64,000 nucleotides of DNA from Panax quinquefolius (taxonomy: Eukaryota; Streptophyta; Magnoliopsida; Apiales; Araliaceae): positions 44,010,464 through 44,074,463 of the forward strand of contig CM035162.1 of NCBI GenBank assembly GCA_020205615.1, given 5' to 3'. Both the position numbers and the translations under genes were made by a program. This document shows, in pieces, positions 11,155 to 21,701 of this stretch (position 1 is the stretch's first letter; every line of letters begins with the position of its first letter). The notes under the pieces were generated by a model. That model was given only the letters and a program-made list of their open reading frames with translations. It was not told where the DNA came from and did not search any database.

Positions 11155-11340
11155 CAATAAATGCTCCAGACGTAAGTTCAGGCTCATCGAACCAAGTCCG
11201 ACATTACGTTCATATATATATAAGTATATATATATATAAGTAAATAAACTCTCCAGACTTAAAGTCTAGGCTCAATCGAGGCATAACTCGATAATGTTAG
11301 TCCATATATATATATATAAATATATATGTATATAAAAATT
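10717..11340. repeat. TA microsatellites alternating with 50-60 bp minisatellite units in LTR D
   Basis: Perfect TA runs lie at about 10719-10780, 10966-11025, 11090-11152 and 11212-11242. They separate a unit that in plus orientation reads AAGCAAnTAAACGCTCCAGA, CGTAAGTCCAGGCTCATCGA, AnnAAGTCCGACA. ORFs here encode only Tyr-Ile repeats and are artefacts of the TA runs. Confidence 0.85.
10781..10966. mobile_element. MITE with about 48-bp terminal inverted repeats inside a TA microsatellite
   Basis: The left end begins ACGGTCCGGATCTTAAGCTC and the right end, reverse complemented, begins ACAGTCCTGATCTTAAGCTC. The inverted match continues for about 48 bp through ACCTTATTTAACTCAC and GAGCTCACCCC with about four differences. 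The 186-bp element has a short non-coding centre containing TTTAGCGACG. TA runs on both sides mask the target duplication, but a TA or TWA target would fit Tc1/mariner or PIF/Harbinger. The superfamily is not assigned. Confidence 0.7.
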
Positions 11341-11644
11341 GAAACAAAACCACGGACCAAATTTCGGGCAAACACACGCAACACGCCTCTCAACGTGAAG
11401 AAGGGTGTGTACAAAGATGAAGAGAAATACTTTAAAGTGTGTGAGAAGGCTTATACTGGGCTGCCAAAGAAGACTTCTATATCTTTAAAATGGACGAACC
11501 CTCGGCTCCCGCCGGTAGAAAAGTAGCTATATGTGAGCTCACAAGTGTTTAAAATGAGAAAGCACTCAGTATAGTGCAAGTGCGGAGCAAATTTGATAGG
11601 GCTTCCTCGCCTTTTTTCTCTTACAAATGGACACCCCAAGCCCT

Positions 11645-11654
11645 CTATTTATAG
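11645..11654 (-). promoter_or_regulatory. TATA box of LTR D
   Basis: The minus strand reads CCCCCCTCTATAAATAGAGG. The same C-rich block and TATA box, followed by GGGCTTGGGGT and GAGGAAGCCCTA, recur in LTR E and both LTRs of element C. This conserved block is the likely core promoter driving the element RNA. Confidence 0.75.
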
Positions 11655-12064
11655 AGGGGGGAGCCGCAGATGTACCTGCGGCTAGGCCGTAGATGTACCT
11701 CTGACTACCCGGGTTGCCCCGGGCTTCGCGGGTCGCGTCGTCTCGTAGTACGTGCACGCAGGCATTATAATATCCACTCGAACTTTCAAAATTGCAATCT
11801 GGGCATCCGAATGAGGTATGTGAGACCTATTTTGTACCGCCATTGTTGAGAGTTACGCAATGGCATGGGATTAGAGGTTGTACAAAGTTATGAAGATGGG
11901 ACGGTGCCCTCCGATCTTTAAGCTTCAAATTATATCTGTTACCTTGGGTAATAGTCACTCGGGATTGGTTTTCCTTGATTCTTGTGGGACAATGTTGTGT
12001 AGAAACATATGTATGAAATGTTGAGATGACGTGATGTGGCGTCAAGGTGGCGAGATGACGACTT

Positions 12065-12545
12065 TTCCCCTCACCGGGGTTATCGCCAGTTTGGGCTTGT
12101 AAAGCAGACGTTGGTCAGGGTTATCTCTGAGATTGGTCTGCTGCAAAGGTTGAAGGTCCTCAGTGTCATCTCTGAGGTATGCCTATTTTCATGGTGTTAT
12201 CTCCGGGTCTTGTACTGAGTGCCTCGGTGTTAGTGCCGAGGTTGAAGCTAATTGTATACATTTGAAACAAGCATTTCCAGGGTTATCGCCGGAACTTTAT
12301 TCCTTGGGGTTATCACCAAGGTTTGTAGCTGCTACTCCCTGTATTGGGACTGAGATTGGTTACCTCGGGGTTATCTCCGAGATTAATCGGTCTTCTCCGG
12401 TGGAATTTCCGGTATTGGAACTGCATGCCTCGGGGGTATCTCCGAGGTTGGAACTGTTACTCCCGGTGTGTGTTCCGGGGTTGAGACTAAACTTTCGGTA
12501 GTATCCGGACTGGATGTGAGCTGTCTTCCATGGTTATCTATGAAA
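12065..12545 (-). repeat. Array of about 13 hairpin units in U3 of LTR D, conserved 8-nt loop and variable stems
   Basis: Units recur about every 33 bp. In plus orientation each has the loop GGTTATCT or a close variant, flanked by stems. Clear examples are CCTCAG/CTGAGG (12158-12177), CCTCGG/CCGAGG (12222-12241 and 12428-12447), CCTTGG/CCAAGG (12302-12321), CCCGG/CCGGG (12462-12479) and TCAG/CTGA (12115-12130). Decayed units such as TTCCAG/CCGGAA (12275-12294) and TTCCAT/ATGAAA (12526-12545) keep the 8-nt spacing. In element sense the loop is AGATAACC, the same as in the 3' LTR of element C. Confidence 0.8.
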
Positions 12546-12621
12546 AACGAATATGCCCTCCTACAATGTCAGTGACAGGTGTGCAGAAAATTTTGAGTGT
12601 CTATATTTGTTATTCGACGTA

Positions 12622-12752
12622 AATATGTTTTATTGTTGACCCCGACTTTTAATAGAATTAGTAAGGTATTGATTTGATTCTTACGCAAGAAGTCACTATA
12701 CATTTCATTCAATAATTGTCACAGTAGTTATTGCACAGTGATTCATATTATT
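12622..12752 (+). repeat. Small fragment of a chromovirus-type LTR
   Basis: The segment starting TGTTGACCCCGACTTTT, with TATTGATTTGATTCTTACGC and ATTCATATTATTTG, matches parts of the solo LTR at 22307-25050 (its start TGTAAGACCCC and the region near 22690-22880) in the same orientation with much deleted. It separates LTR D from LTR E. Confidence 0.45.
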
Positions 12753-12962
12753 TGTAGACGTCGGGATTTTTATTTATCCCTTTCTGTTCTTGTCTTTTGG
12801 TGTTCTCATGTTAGGTGAGATTTGTTTGAAAAAACAAGTTGTGAAAAGGTCCGACATGTATATATCGACGATTGGACTGTAAGAGTCGCCAATTGGTATT
12901 TTTGAATGGTTGCATTAATTCAATCGAGAAATGGTTTGCACATAGACCTAATGACGTGACAT

Positions 12963-13714
12963 CAGTGTTCTAAAAATCCCCACCTAGGTGCTAGGCCCCC
13001 CCTTGGCGCCTCATCATAGCTCTAGGCCCCCCTAGCGCCTCGTCATGGCGCTAGGCGGGAAAAAAAAATACTCCAGAAAATTAGACGGGGCCTAGGTGGT
13101 GTCTAGACAGAGAAGTTTTTTTTATTTTAATAACTAGCCAAACCAGATCTTAATATATTTATTTTTTTAATGATTTACTATATTCATAATACATGTTGTA
13201 GCATATCAAATAACAAGAAATGAACAATATCAAGTCAAAATGGATAATTTTATTATTGTTGTAATTTTTTGAACTTGTATCAACTTCAAATTATATAAAT
13301 GACGATACATTTGTAATATTTAGTTTAATTCAATATAATTCTTAAATTTATGTTTAGTTTCTTAAGTTTTAATATTGAATTAAATTCTTGAAATTTTAAA
13401 TTTTATTATTTAATAGCAATCTTGTTTATGAATAAAACTAATACGTTAAAAATATGTTTGAACTTTGAACAATTGTATGTTTGTGTTTAAACTTTGACAT
13501 TAACAATATGGATGTGTTTGAACTTTAAGAAAAAGTCTTTATTATCTTTATTATAGATTGTTTTACTTTATATTATTATTTTGTTTGGATAAACGTAAGA
13601 TAAAATATTAAAATTGACTTCAAATAAAAAATTCCGCCTAGGCCCCGCCCAGGCCCTCTAGGCATTAGGCCATCCTCGGTCGCCCGTTACCACCTAGCGC
13701 ATTTTAGAACATTG
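12963..13714. mobile_element. Non-autonomous hAT-like element inserted in LTR E
   Basis: The ends are CAGTGTTCTAAAA and, inverted, CAATGTTCTAAAA. The flanking 8-mers are CGTGACAT (12955-12962) and CGTGACAC (13715-13722), an 8-bp target duplication with one change. Removing the element restores collinearity with LTR D around GTGACACTG. Subterminal regions are rich in CCTAGGC and GCGCCT motifs, and the interior is AT-rich without coding capacity. End sequence and duplication length fit the hAT superfamily. Confidence 0.8.
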
Positions 13715-14280
13715 CGTGACACTGTATAATTGATCTGCAAAACCGAGATTCATTAGGGTCTGGGGGCTTGATTAAGCGGAGGGAAGGTGTTAGGCACCCC
13801 CCGACTTCCGTGGTGACACAGTTACCCCCACTTTTCAATTTAAACTTTTATCTGAATGTGTGTGTAGGTTTACGTGCAGTTGTTTGGAAGTAGTGCTATG
13901 CCTCATTTGCACCTATATACAAAGGGTTTGAATTTTGTATAAAAGTTCAATTTTAACAAGATATGGCAGTGATGTTTTGTAAAACAGATTTTTTCAAACC
14001 CTTATGCTCAATAGTAATTAAGGCATTTGATATTTCTATTTTATTATGTGTTCGGCTTGGTTGCTTTTATTATTTTCGAGATGTGAGGCATCTTCGAGAA
14101 AATAAGGTATAAAGCAGCGCCGAACTCCTTGTGGGCATGAGAGACATCTAAACAAATTCAGACACCGTGAATAATTTATAAGCTGGTTGCAACTGAAAAT
14201 GTCCATCATGGGAACCGAATCTAGATTCAGAAACTGAATCTGTGATCACATGATTCTTAGGCTCACATGATGATGCAGTA

Positions 14281-14298
14281 TATACAAAAGATGTAAAG

Positions 14299-14339
<41 letters not shown>

Positions 14340-14537
14340 CTATAAATATATATATATATATAAGTAAACTTCGTGAAGGACGTGAAATGTAAATATATAT
14401 ATATAAAAGTGGTAAATGGCCACAAAGTGATCTCCAGGCCTGACTGAAAAGTAAATATATATATATATATATATATATATAAGTTGTAAACGCACCGGAT
14501 ATCACACACAAACTTAATCAAATCGAATTCGATAATA

Positions 14538-14570
<33 letters not shown>

Positions 14571-14724
14571 TATTTATATATATATAAAAGCAGTAAACGC
14601 TCCTGATATAAATCCAGGCTCAATCAAATAGAGTCTGATGAAGAGAGATATATATAAGTATTTATATATATAAAAAGTAAAAGCGCTCTAATATTATATT
14701 TGTGCTCAATCAAAACATAGTTCG

Positions 14725-14789
<65 letters not shown>

Positions 14790-14800
14790 AAGCAATAAAA
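14281..14800. repeat. TA microsatellites and minisatellite units in LTR E
   Basis: TA runs lie at about 14301-14335, 14454-14480, 14538-14570 and 14727-14788, between units resembling those of LTR D (for example TAAACGCTCCTGATATAAATC). Tyr-Ile ORFs in this stretch are artefacts. Confidence 0.8.
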
Positions 14801-15093
14801 GCCACGGATCGATGTTCCGGACATACCACACAACATGACTCTCAACGTGAATAAGTATGTATGGATGGAAGTGAGGAAAGGCTTAAAAAATCTGAGATGT
14901 CTTACAGTGGGCTGACAAGAAGACTTCAGATAGCTTTAAATGAATGAATACTCGGTTTCCAATGGTAAAATATAGCAAAACACAAGCTCATAGGTGTTTG
15001 GAAAAAGAAAGCACTCAGTTTAAAGTGTGTACAAAGCAAAATGGACAGGGCTTCCTCGTCTTTCTTCTTTTGAAAATGGCCACCCCAAGCCCT

Positions 15094-15105
15094 CTATTTT
15101 TATAG
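15094..15105 (-). promoter_or_regulatory. TATA box of LTR E
   Basis: The minus strand reads CCCCCCTATAAAAATAGAGG, the equivalent of the TATA block in LTR D and the 3' LTR of C, with a longer A stretch. Confidence 0.6.
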
Positions 15106-15303
15106 GGGGGAGCCGCGGGTCTACCTTCGGCTGCCCGGGGTGCCCCAAGCCATGCGGGTCATGTCGTCTCGAAGTACATGTACTTGGACGACGCGTTGTC
15201 CGCTCGAACCTTCATAACTTTCAATCTGGGAGTTCGATGGAAGCGTGTCATACCATTCCGGAAAGCTTTTTTCGAGAGCTACGCAATGACAATGAGGATG
15301 ATG

Positions 15304-16001
15304 ACCGAAAACATGAGGATGATGATCCTCATGTAGTGTCTCAATATCTTTAATGCGAAAACGATTGATGCCAACTCTAGATCATAAGTATGATAATTCT
15401 TCTCATATTCTTTGAGTTGTCAAGAGGCATAGGCTATAACTTTCCCATGTTGCATGAGAACACAACCTAGACCTTTGCCTGAAGCATCATTGTAGATGAC
15501 AAATCCTTCTAAAAGTGATGGTATTTTCAGACCAGGTACTGTAATGAGTCTCCTCTTGAGTTCTTGGAAGCTCTTCTCACATTTCTCGTTCCATTCGAAT
15601 TTTGTATCTTTTCGAGTCAGATGTGTTAATGAAGTGGCGATTCGAGAAATTTTTTCCATGAATCTCCGATAATAACCAGCAAGACCCAAAAAGCTACGTA
15701 CTTCGGTTACTGACTTAATTTGCTCCCGACTTTGTATTGCTTCAATCTTCTTCGGGTCAACTGATATTCCATGATTCGATATCACATGACCAAGGAATGT
15801 TACTTCCTCAAGCAAGAACTCGCATTTTTTTTACTTGGCATAAAGCTTGTTTTCTCGAAGCTTTTGGAGTATCAGCATCAAGTGTTGTTCATGATCTTCA
15901 TGACTTTTGGAGTAAATGAGGATGTCGTCAATAAAGACAACCAAAAATTGATCCAAATATTCTTTGAATACTCGGTTAATCATATCCATGAAGGCAGCAT
16001 G
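15304..16001 (-). pseudogene. Chromovirus-type RT-RNase H fragment
   Basis: The N-terminal piece (15831-16001) contains MINRVFKEYLDQF and the catalytic VVFIDDILIYSKS. After a frameshift and stop near 15830, a second piece (15420-15815) continues with [27 protein letters not shown] and [19 protein letters not shown]. The RNase H frame goes on to about 15310 (KEYEKNYHTYDLELAS) after a TGA where the CGA of an ASRQL-type motif is expected. FIDDILIYS points to a Ty3/gypsy chromovirus rather than Tat. Both ends are cut, at LTR E and at the LTR starting at 16002. Confidence 0.8.
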
Positions 16002-16732
16002 TGTGACGCCCCCAAAATAGGTATACACAACCCATTCTGAGTCGCCAAATACATGGTACATAACTCAAGCATAAACTTAATTTATACAATTATCAACTAT
16101 CGTGTAAAATACAACACAACGTAAGCTGAGAGTTTTAACACGAATATTATCTCATAGACAATATTCAAACTCAAATGAAGTCCTCATTACAATTACTATC
16201 ACACTATTTTATAAAATTGTGAGAACTACTATAACAACCATCTTGGACCGTCACTCCATTCCCCGACTAGTCCCAGCTATATTCTCATTTCCTGAAGAGA
16301 ATAATGAAAGAAATGAGTGAGCTCAACTAGCCCAGTAAAGAATATTATGACTAAGATAATGCAGAATAAATTATCCTTAGCCTTCAACAGTGTAAAACTA
16401 ATAAAATACAATATGCAACAAGTTTAACTGCAACGGAACAAGCAATCCATTAGAAAAGTCTAGTAGCGCATGATGTCTACTATCTTCTATGATTTAAAAG
16501 TTCATCATCAATATTTTATCTCTGCAACATAATTCAATAAATAATCCACATCACCGAATTATCCATGCACTACGGGTCAATGATATTCGTTAGTATCACA
16601 TCCACGAATTATTCATGCACTACGGGCCAATGATATTCATTATTATCACCAGTGGTCATGATCATGTCAAACAACTGTCCATCAATGCACTACGGGCCAA
16701 TGAGAACTTTTACCACATCATTTGTAACATTA
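16002..16732 (-). repeat. Truncated chromovirus-type LTR
   Basis: It begins TGTGACGCCCCCAAAATAGG, the reverse complement of the 3' end of the solo LTR at 22307-25050, and closely matches 43404-44130. It contains about three 60-bp repeats around ATGCACTACGGGCCAATGA. Similarity to the 43404 copy stops near 16732, and no matching end (GGGGTCTTACA) was found further right. It abuts the RT fragment, either as an insertion whose far end is lost or as a deletion joint. Confidence 0.7.
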
Positions 16733-17101
16733 CATGTACATAAAAGCCTTAAATATTTCTTCACCCAAAAGAAACTCAACACGTGGCAACGACGTTGGCT
16801 TGAGCTTTTGAAAGATTAATCTCGGCGTGGTTATTGAATAAAATCTTTCTTGCAATAATATTAATAAATATTTCAACCTAGCATTTTCGATTACGAAAAA
16901 AATAATATATTGTATTAGTCATGAATCATTATAAGATTTATCTCTCTAAAAAGAATTTCTTTTTGTAGTACAATTAAATTCTTTCTATATTTTTTTTTTT
17001 TGATGAGCGTTGATGATGATTTTTAAGTTTTAATCTCCATGGAGAGTGGGGTGGATATGAAAAATATTTATGAGTCTAGAGATGAGGGTAAGATATATAA
17101 T

Positions 17102-17128
17102 CCCCACGCCCACGCCCACGCCCACGCC
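17102..17128. repeat. CCCACG hexanucleotide microsatellite
   Basis: There are about four and a half copies of CCCACG in a row, followed by CCTAGCCC. The minus-strand ORF across it encodes a Gly-Arg run and is not supported as a gene. Confidence 0.85.
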
Positions 17129-17754
17129 CTAGCCCTGTTGCCATTCTTAATTGGAAGGGAGTTTGATTACATTTTATATGCTTGTTTTGTTGAAATATAA
17201 AGAAAAAAAAAGAAGAAGAAGAGTATAATAAGAAATTAACAAATTGAAAATCCGACTTATTAAAACTCAATTAGTTGACCTAAGAGTATCAATTTGGGTC
17301 ATTTTGAGTTACCGCAGGCAACTTATATGAGTTGTGGATGCCCTTGGTATGTAGCAGGGTTGAGATCTTATAAATAATTCAATCCTACCAACAAGTTCTA
17401 ATGTGGGATAAGGTATTACTGTATCCACTACTTAAATCCTTGAGGAGGCTGGTGAAATCATGGTCCCCAATCACATAATTAAAATCAATCTCAAGAAGCG
17501 TGTGGATTCTAGACTCATCGCACCAGCTTACTGCTCGAACTATTTCTAACAACTTGGATGCACTATAAGCTCAGATCACGGCCTAATTCGTTGTCCCAAG
17601 AGCTATAACTTGGTCATTTTGATTCATCACATACCAACCCAAAAGATAATGACATGTTGATACTTTTGTTAGCCAGGGTAAAAATATATTCTAAATAGAA
17701 GAGTTATAACTAAATCTATAGTGTTTAATTTGAATTAAATAAAATAAGAAGAAT

Positions 17755-17912
17755 CTGGAGGTCTTGAGTTCGACTCCCACTCGAAGCAGCACAGGGGTCA
17801 CAGACCGAATGCGTAAATATGTTTCAGAAGTTTTGTTCGGGCCTTCGGGGTGAAGAGATTAGTCCAACGCAAGTACGAATACCCCACATTAAAAAAGAAA
17901 AAGAAAAAAAAA
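17755..17912 (+). mobile_element. Possible 5'-truncated SINE
   Basis: GAGTTCGACTCCCACTC (17767-17783) resembles the RNA polymerase III B box of tRNA-derived SINEs. It is followed by a GC-rich body and an A-rich tail with interspersed G (17890-17912) after ATACCCCACATT. No A box was found upstream and no target duplication was identified, so the call is tentative. Confidence 0.35.
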
Positions 17913-18933
17913 CAACATGACTATAAATAAATCATTATTATTTTGAAAAGGAGTATATAAATTGTATCGAAATTATTATTCAATTAATTAATTATAAAGT
18001 GGGAGCACCCAAAAAAACAAAAAAGAAGATGAAATAAGAAGTGAAGTTCATCACTTCCCATTGCAATACTTTTACAAATAACAACCTTTAGCATGATCAC
18101 AATTTTACTTTTAAATAATAAAAAAACTATATAAATCCAAAATGTTTCCTTGGCCACCTAAGGGTCCAAAACATGACCTAATTTATATTACTTTCAATGA
18201 CTCAGATATCTTAATTGATTGATGGACTTGGAATGAGCCATGATGCAACTAGAAGCTGTGAAGTGGGTTTTTGGTCAATTTCATAGGGTTGGGTTGGGTT
18301 ACATGTCCACTGATAGGGCCCACTTAGCCAATGATATCTTACCACGTGTCATTATATTTATGGGTGATGATTCAGTTGTTTGTATTTTTTGGGTCAAGCA
18401 TTCGTGTATAAGTATAACAAACACTGCTCGGACCTAAAATGGTGTGTGAGTCAGGAACCCCCATCGAAAAGTATAAAAATTGTTTTAGGTTAAGTAAATA
18501 GATTATTTACATGAGGAGTTCATATATATGCAGTCTATTTTTCATTGTCTTTATCTTACTGTAAGTTTACAACTTACAATTATCTTAATTTTAAGTTCAT
18601 AATATTTTCTTTTTCTTTCTATTAATTAAAAGTACAGTTCAACCTTTCTTGTTATTAAAATTGCCAAAATAATATATACTGTAAATGTTTAAGTCCATTT
18701 TTTGATTATCGATTACGTAGATAAGTATTAGTGATAATATTTTTAAAAAATTATGTAATTTTAACTTCTTGAAGTCAAGTAGATATATTTTCATATTTAT
18801 AATTAACAGAAATTAAGTTAACTAATTTTAGATAATAATATAACATTATAATTAAATTATCTAAATAATACTACTATTCACAAGATTTATGAGCCGGTCA
18901 CCTGAGGTTGGTAAACTTTTTAGGGTACTTACC

Positions 18934-19559
18934 TGTTAACGCCAAGATCTTTCTCCACGTCCCAATCACCAAGACGCGTCCGATATCCCCTAGATGATTC
19001 AACAAGTCAACACCAAAAGCTTCGACTTTACCGACTGTGAGGGGGATAGCTCCACAGAAGAGTCAAGATGTCGGCGATCACAAGGTCAACAATGGAGAGA
19101 AAAATAATATCTAATGTCTGAGAGAGAATAATCATATGATTGTGTGTGTAATGTTTTGTCACTTCCTGACCCCTTTTCTCCCACTTTCGGTCATTTCGGT
19201 AGAAAGTATGCAAATTTACTTCCACACTCGCTACCACTTGCTTGCCCATTTCACGATCATCCGAGTCCCATCCTCATTAATGCCATGCAGAAGGTGGCGA
19301 ACACGATAGTCAACTATCACTTGGTATAATGATTACCGGTCAAAGTTGGATTAAGTGACAATTTGTATAATGGGCCAATTCAATGACTAAGCCCAAATAA
19401 TGGAAATGACCCAAATGACCGGATCCAACCGAAAGGACCCAATGAAATAATCAAGTAACTGGGCCCAAACCATTCGGACCAACCAGGACTAGCGTAACAT
19501 GATCCAAGGGAGGAGCCCATTAAGTCTGGCCCAATAAGGAAAAGGATCATGGCCCAACA
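18934..19559 (-). repeat. 3' LTR of element A
   Basis: This 626-bp LTR is nearly identical over its left third and last 300 bp to the 679-bp 5' LTR. It lacks about 60 bp present there between TAATGTTTTGTTACTT and CACTTCCTGAC, which accounts for the length difference. Confidence 0.9.
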
Positions 19560-19572
19560 TTGCCCCCTAGTC
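19560..19572 (-). other. Polypurine tract of element A
   Basis: In element sense GACTAGGGGGCAA directly precedes the 3' LTR start TGTTGGGCCATGAT. Element B has the equivalent GACTGGGGGGCAA at 42477-42489. Confidence 0.8.
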
Positions 19573-19843
19573 TTTTATTAAACAGGATGTTTAATGAAAG
19601 ACTATAAACAGTATAGGCCCCTAACATAATGAATTATGATAAGTCACAAGAGATCCAAAGTGAAACTCACCAAAGCCCATCAAAATCGGTCCAAATCGAT
19701 ATCAGGAATAGAAGTGGGAAGCCCAATAGACGCAAGCCCACTCAGGTAAAGATATTTAGACCCAAAAACGGACGAAACCTCTTCCCATTCATCATCATTG
19801 CGATTGAATTAAATGCCGCCCTCGATTCTGTGGTAACTTGTCA

Positions 19844-19853
19844 ATATAAAAGG
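19844..19853 (+). promoter_or_regulatory. TATA box of the antisense gene in element A
   Basis: TTGTCAATATAAAAGGTAA lies about 117 bp upstream of the position equivalent to the start codon in element B. Element B has GTCAATATAAGAGGTAA about 120 bp upstream of its ATG. The two TATA boxes and their surroundings are alike, supporting a dedicated promoter reading opposite to gag-pol. Confidence 0.6.
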
Positions 19854-20752
19854 TAAACTTTACCAATTTCGACAGCTTTTACTCGCTAATTTGAAATTTG
19901 AACCTTTGAGCTTTCTTCTCCTCTGCAAACTTCTTCCTTTGATTCACGAAATCTCAACGGTGGTATTTGTGAATTCGGTCATAACTCTCCCAACCCAAAC
20001 CCCAACCAAGAGGGTTCAAGTTCCAACCCCAATCGACAACCATGGGGAAATCCTTTCTCGACCCCTCTGTCTCAACCTCGACCGACTTTAAGGGCGGGAA
20101 CAGTTCCCTCATGCCAACATCCCTTCCTCCGTCATAGAATCTGAAATATGTATCCTCAGGACTCGTTATCAGATTCCTGACATGTACGCCATAAGGGCCC
20201 CTGCTCCTGAAGAGCGTATGTACCAACGACCGGACGGTTGGGTCGCCATGCCAGTCACCTTCTTGGAAAAGGGGGTTCGCCTACCTCTCTATGCTTTTAT
20301 CGTTACCCTCCTAGGGTTCATAGGAGTGGGTTTTGCTTAGTTAGTGCCCAACTCCTACATCCATATCCTGGCATTCATTGCCTTTTGTCATGAATTAGGG
20401 ATTTCTCCCTCCGTTGATATCTTCTTCACCCTCTTCTCTGCCGGAAAGTCTCGAGAACGAGGCTTCAAAATGTTGAGCAAGCAGTCTCCCCGACCCAACA
20501 CCAGATTCGAGAGGAGACCCCTGATGGATACCCCTTCCAACAACAAGGGTTGGCACGAGAAGTGGTTTTTTGTCACGGGACCCGAGATCTCTTCTCTTCC
20601 AGATTGGACTACCTCTGATCGGGTCTCTACTGACTTTGGAGACATCTCCGAAGGGCGTGTGAGGGAGATGGCAGACTTTTTGAAGAAAATTCCTCCAAAA
20701 GAATGGAGTTTTACACTTCGACCAAACAAGCGGCGGCTATATGACCACAAGT

Positions 20753-20829
20753 GTAAGTTTCAAATAACTTTGTAACATAATTTCTGAGATATATAAATGA
20801 TACAGGTTCTGATATATGGTTTTTTGCAG
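20753..20829 (+). other. Intron 1 of the antisense gene in element A
   Basis: The donor is CACAAGT/GTAAGTTTC and the acceptor GGTTTTTTGCAG/TGTCTCTGATC (77 bp). The junction is at the same codon and phase as intron 1 of the element B copy (41185-41276). Confidence 0.75.
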
Positions 20830-21701
20830 TGTCTCTGATCAAACCGACTTCTTTAGAAGTGAGAGACCTGTAAGATTTTTTAGCAGGGATGAATGCGGAT
20901 GCGAGTGAAGAGTATCCGGCTGAAGAATCTTCCCGGGTTGATCCCCCTACCATCGATCCACCAACTACTTCCCTTCAAAATGATGAACCTCAAACCGACA
21001 AACCCAACATACCCGAAGAAAACCTCAGACCTCGCCGAAGAAAAAAATCTGCCAAAAGATCCAAATCCACCCAACCAGAAACAAACCCCGAAAGTGATCC
21101 AGAAACACTTAAAAGCAACCCCACAAACGACCTTCTCAACCGAGCCCCAATCCTACAACTTCTGAACCTACCCCGGTGAGGAGGAGCCTGCTCGACATTC
21201 CTTTGCACGATCGGGCTAAGGTCCTTCGTGTAAAGAAAATAAGGACTAAGATAACCCCCGATCGCCAGAAGAGCTCGAAGTTCCCACCTCTTCTACCGTC
21301 ATTCCTCCGACACGTCCACAGAAATCCACGTGCCTGACGATGAACCGACCGGATCTGTCCCCACTCCATCCTAAAAAAGAAAACATCCATCAGACAGCCA
21401 TCACGGTTCATCTTTTGCACCTTCGCCAACCCCCGAACCCACTCCTGCTCGGTCCCCCTCTCCCGAAACCATACATGTGGACTCCTCGCCAGTTCGCAAT
21501 GAACCCCCGCCTTCTCCTCTAAGACAACCAACTACCGAATTCCAGCAGGACGCCATGGCCTCTCCAACAATGTGGCCTCGATTCAATGCCCATTTTCCCT
21601 TTCAACTGTTCAACGCCTTTGTTCGTGAAACCGATGATCATCGGTTCGGGAACAATTCAAACGAGGATTTACTCAGCGAGGGTATGAGCTACTTGGCGAA
21701 G

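Larger units (their letters stand above)
1..12605 (-). mobile_element. Ogre-like (Tat lineage, Ty3/gypsy) LTR retrotransposon D, 3' end outside window
   Basis: Reading leftward, the order is 5' LTR (9673-12605), PBS (9652-9670), leader, gag, protease, a spacer with a candidate intron, RT-RNase H, a second RNase H, integrase, then a 3' non-coding region with hairpin modules. A second RNase H between the RT-linked one and integrase is a hallmark of the Tat lineage. A PBS fitting tRNA-Arg and an intron between protease and RT are reported for Ogre. The 3' LTR was not found, so the element runs past position 1. All coding parts carry stops or frameshifts, so this copy looks immobile. The LTR outer end reads CTATA where the homologous LTR of element C predicts CTACA. 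Confidence 0.85.
9673..12605 (-). repeat. 5' LTR of element D
   Basis: The inner end is TGTCGACGTCGGG in plus orientation, that is ...CCCGACGTCGACA in element sense, next to the PBS. The outer end (about 12583-12605) matches the start of the element C LTR (TGTAGACACTTGAAATTTTG) with several changes. Inside, in element sense, are a U3 array of hairpin units, a TATA box near 11650, then a long region of minisatellite units and TA microsatellites carrying a MITE. At 2.9 kb it is long for an LTR but within the range known for Ogre. Confidence 0.85.
12753..15300 (-). repeat. Ogre-like LTR E, truncated at its U3 end
   Basis: It begins TGTAGACGTCGGG at 12753 and is collinear with LTR D in the same orientation. 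It includes the AACCGAGATTCATTAGGGTC block (13740), the minisatellite/TA region (about 14280-14800) and the TATA block (15094). No PBS adjoins its 3' end, so it is a 3' LTR or a solo LTR rather than a 5' LTR. The U3 end is lost where a chromovirus pol fragment begins (about 15300), so the hairpin-array portion is missing. Confidence 0.75.
16733..18928. other. Non-coding, presumably host DNA
   Basis: No credible ORF or LTR was found. The stretch is AT-rich with poly-A and poly-T tracts, a short CACGCC microsatellite and a possible SINE. Around 18310-18350 there is a cluster of promoter-like sites (TAGGGCCCAC, CCAAT, CACGTG). This may be the pre-insertion sequence, continuing across the gaps at 32857-33028 and 43175-43261. 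Confidence 0.5.

Noticed and set aside
10614..11239. Tyr-Ile-rich ORFs on both strands
   Set aside because: They are translations of TA microsatellites and have no other protein-like sequence. The same applies to 14263-14845 and 53949-54691.
12606..12752. Internal region of an element between LTR D and LTR E
   Set aside because: There is no PBS next to LTR E and the segment matches part of a chromovirus-type LTR in the other orientation.
15027..15353. 108-residue plus-strand ORF
   Set aside because: It lies antisense across the LTR E promoter block, which is conserved as DNA in four LTRs and not as protein.
17760..17790. A tRNA gene
   Set aside because: Only a B-box-like sequence is present; no A box, anticodon stem or acceptor pairing could be found.
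20388..20750. Minus-strand ORF over exon 1 of the antisense gene in A
   Set aside because: It is a shadow of the plus-strand exon, which has the conserved domain and splice sites. The same holds for 41408-41641 over element B.
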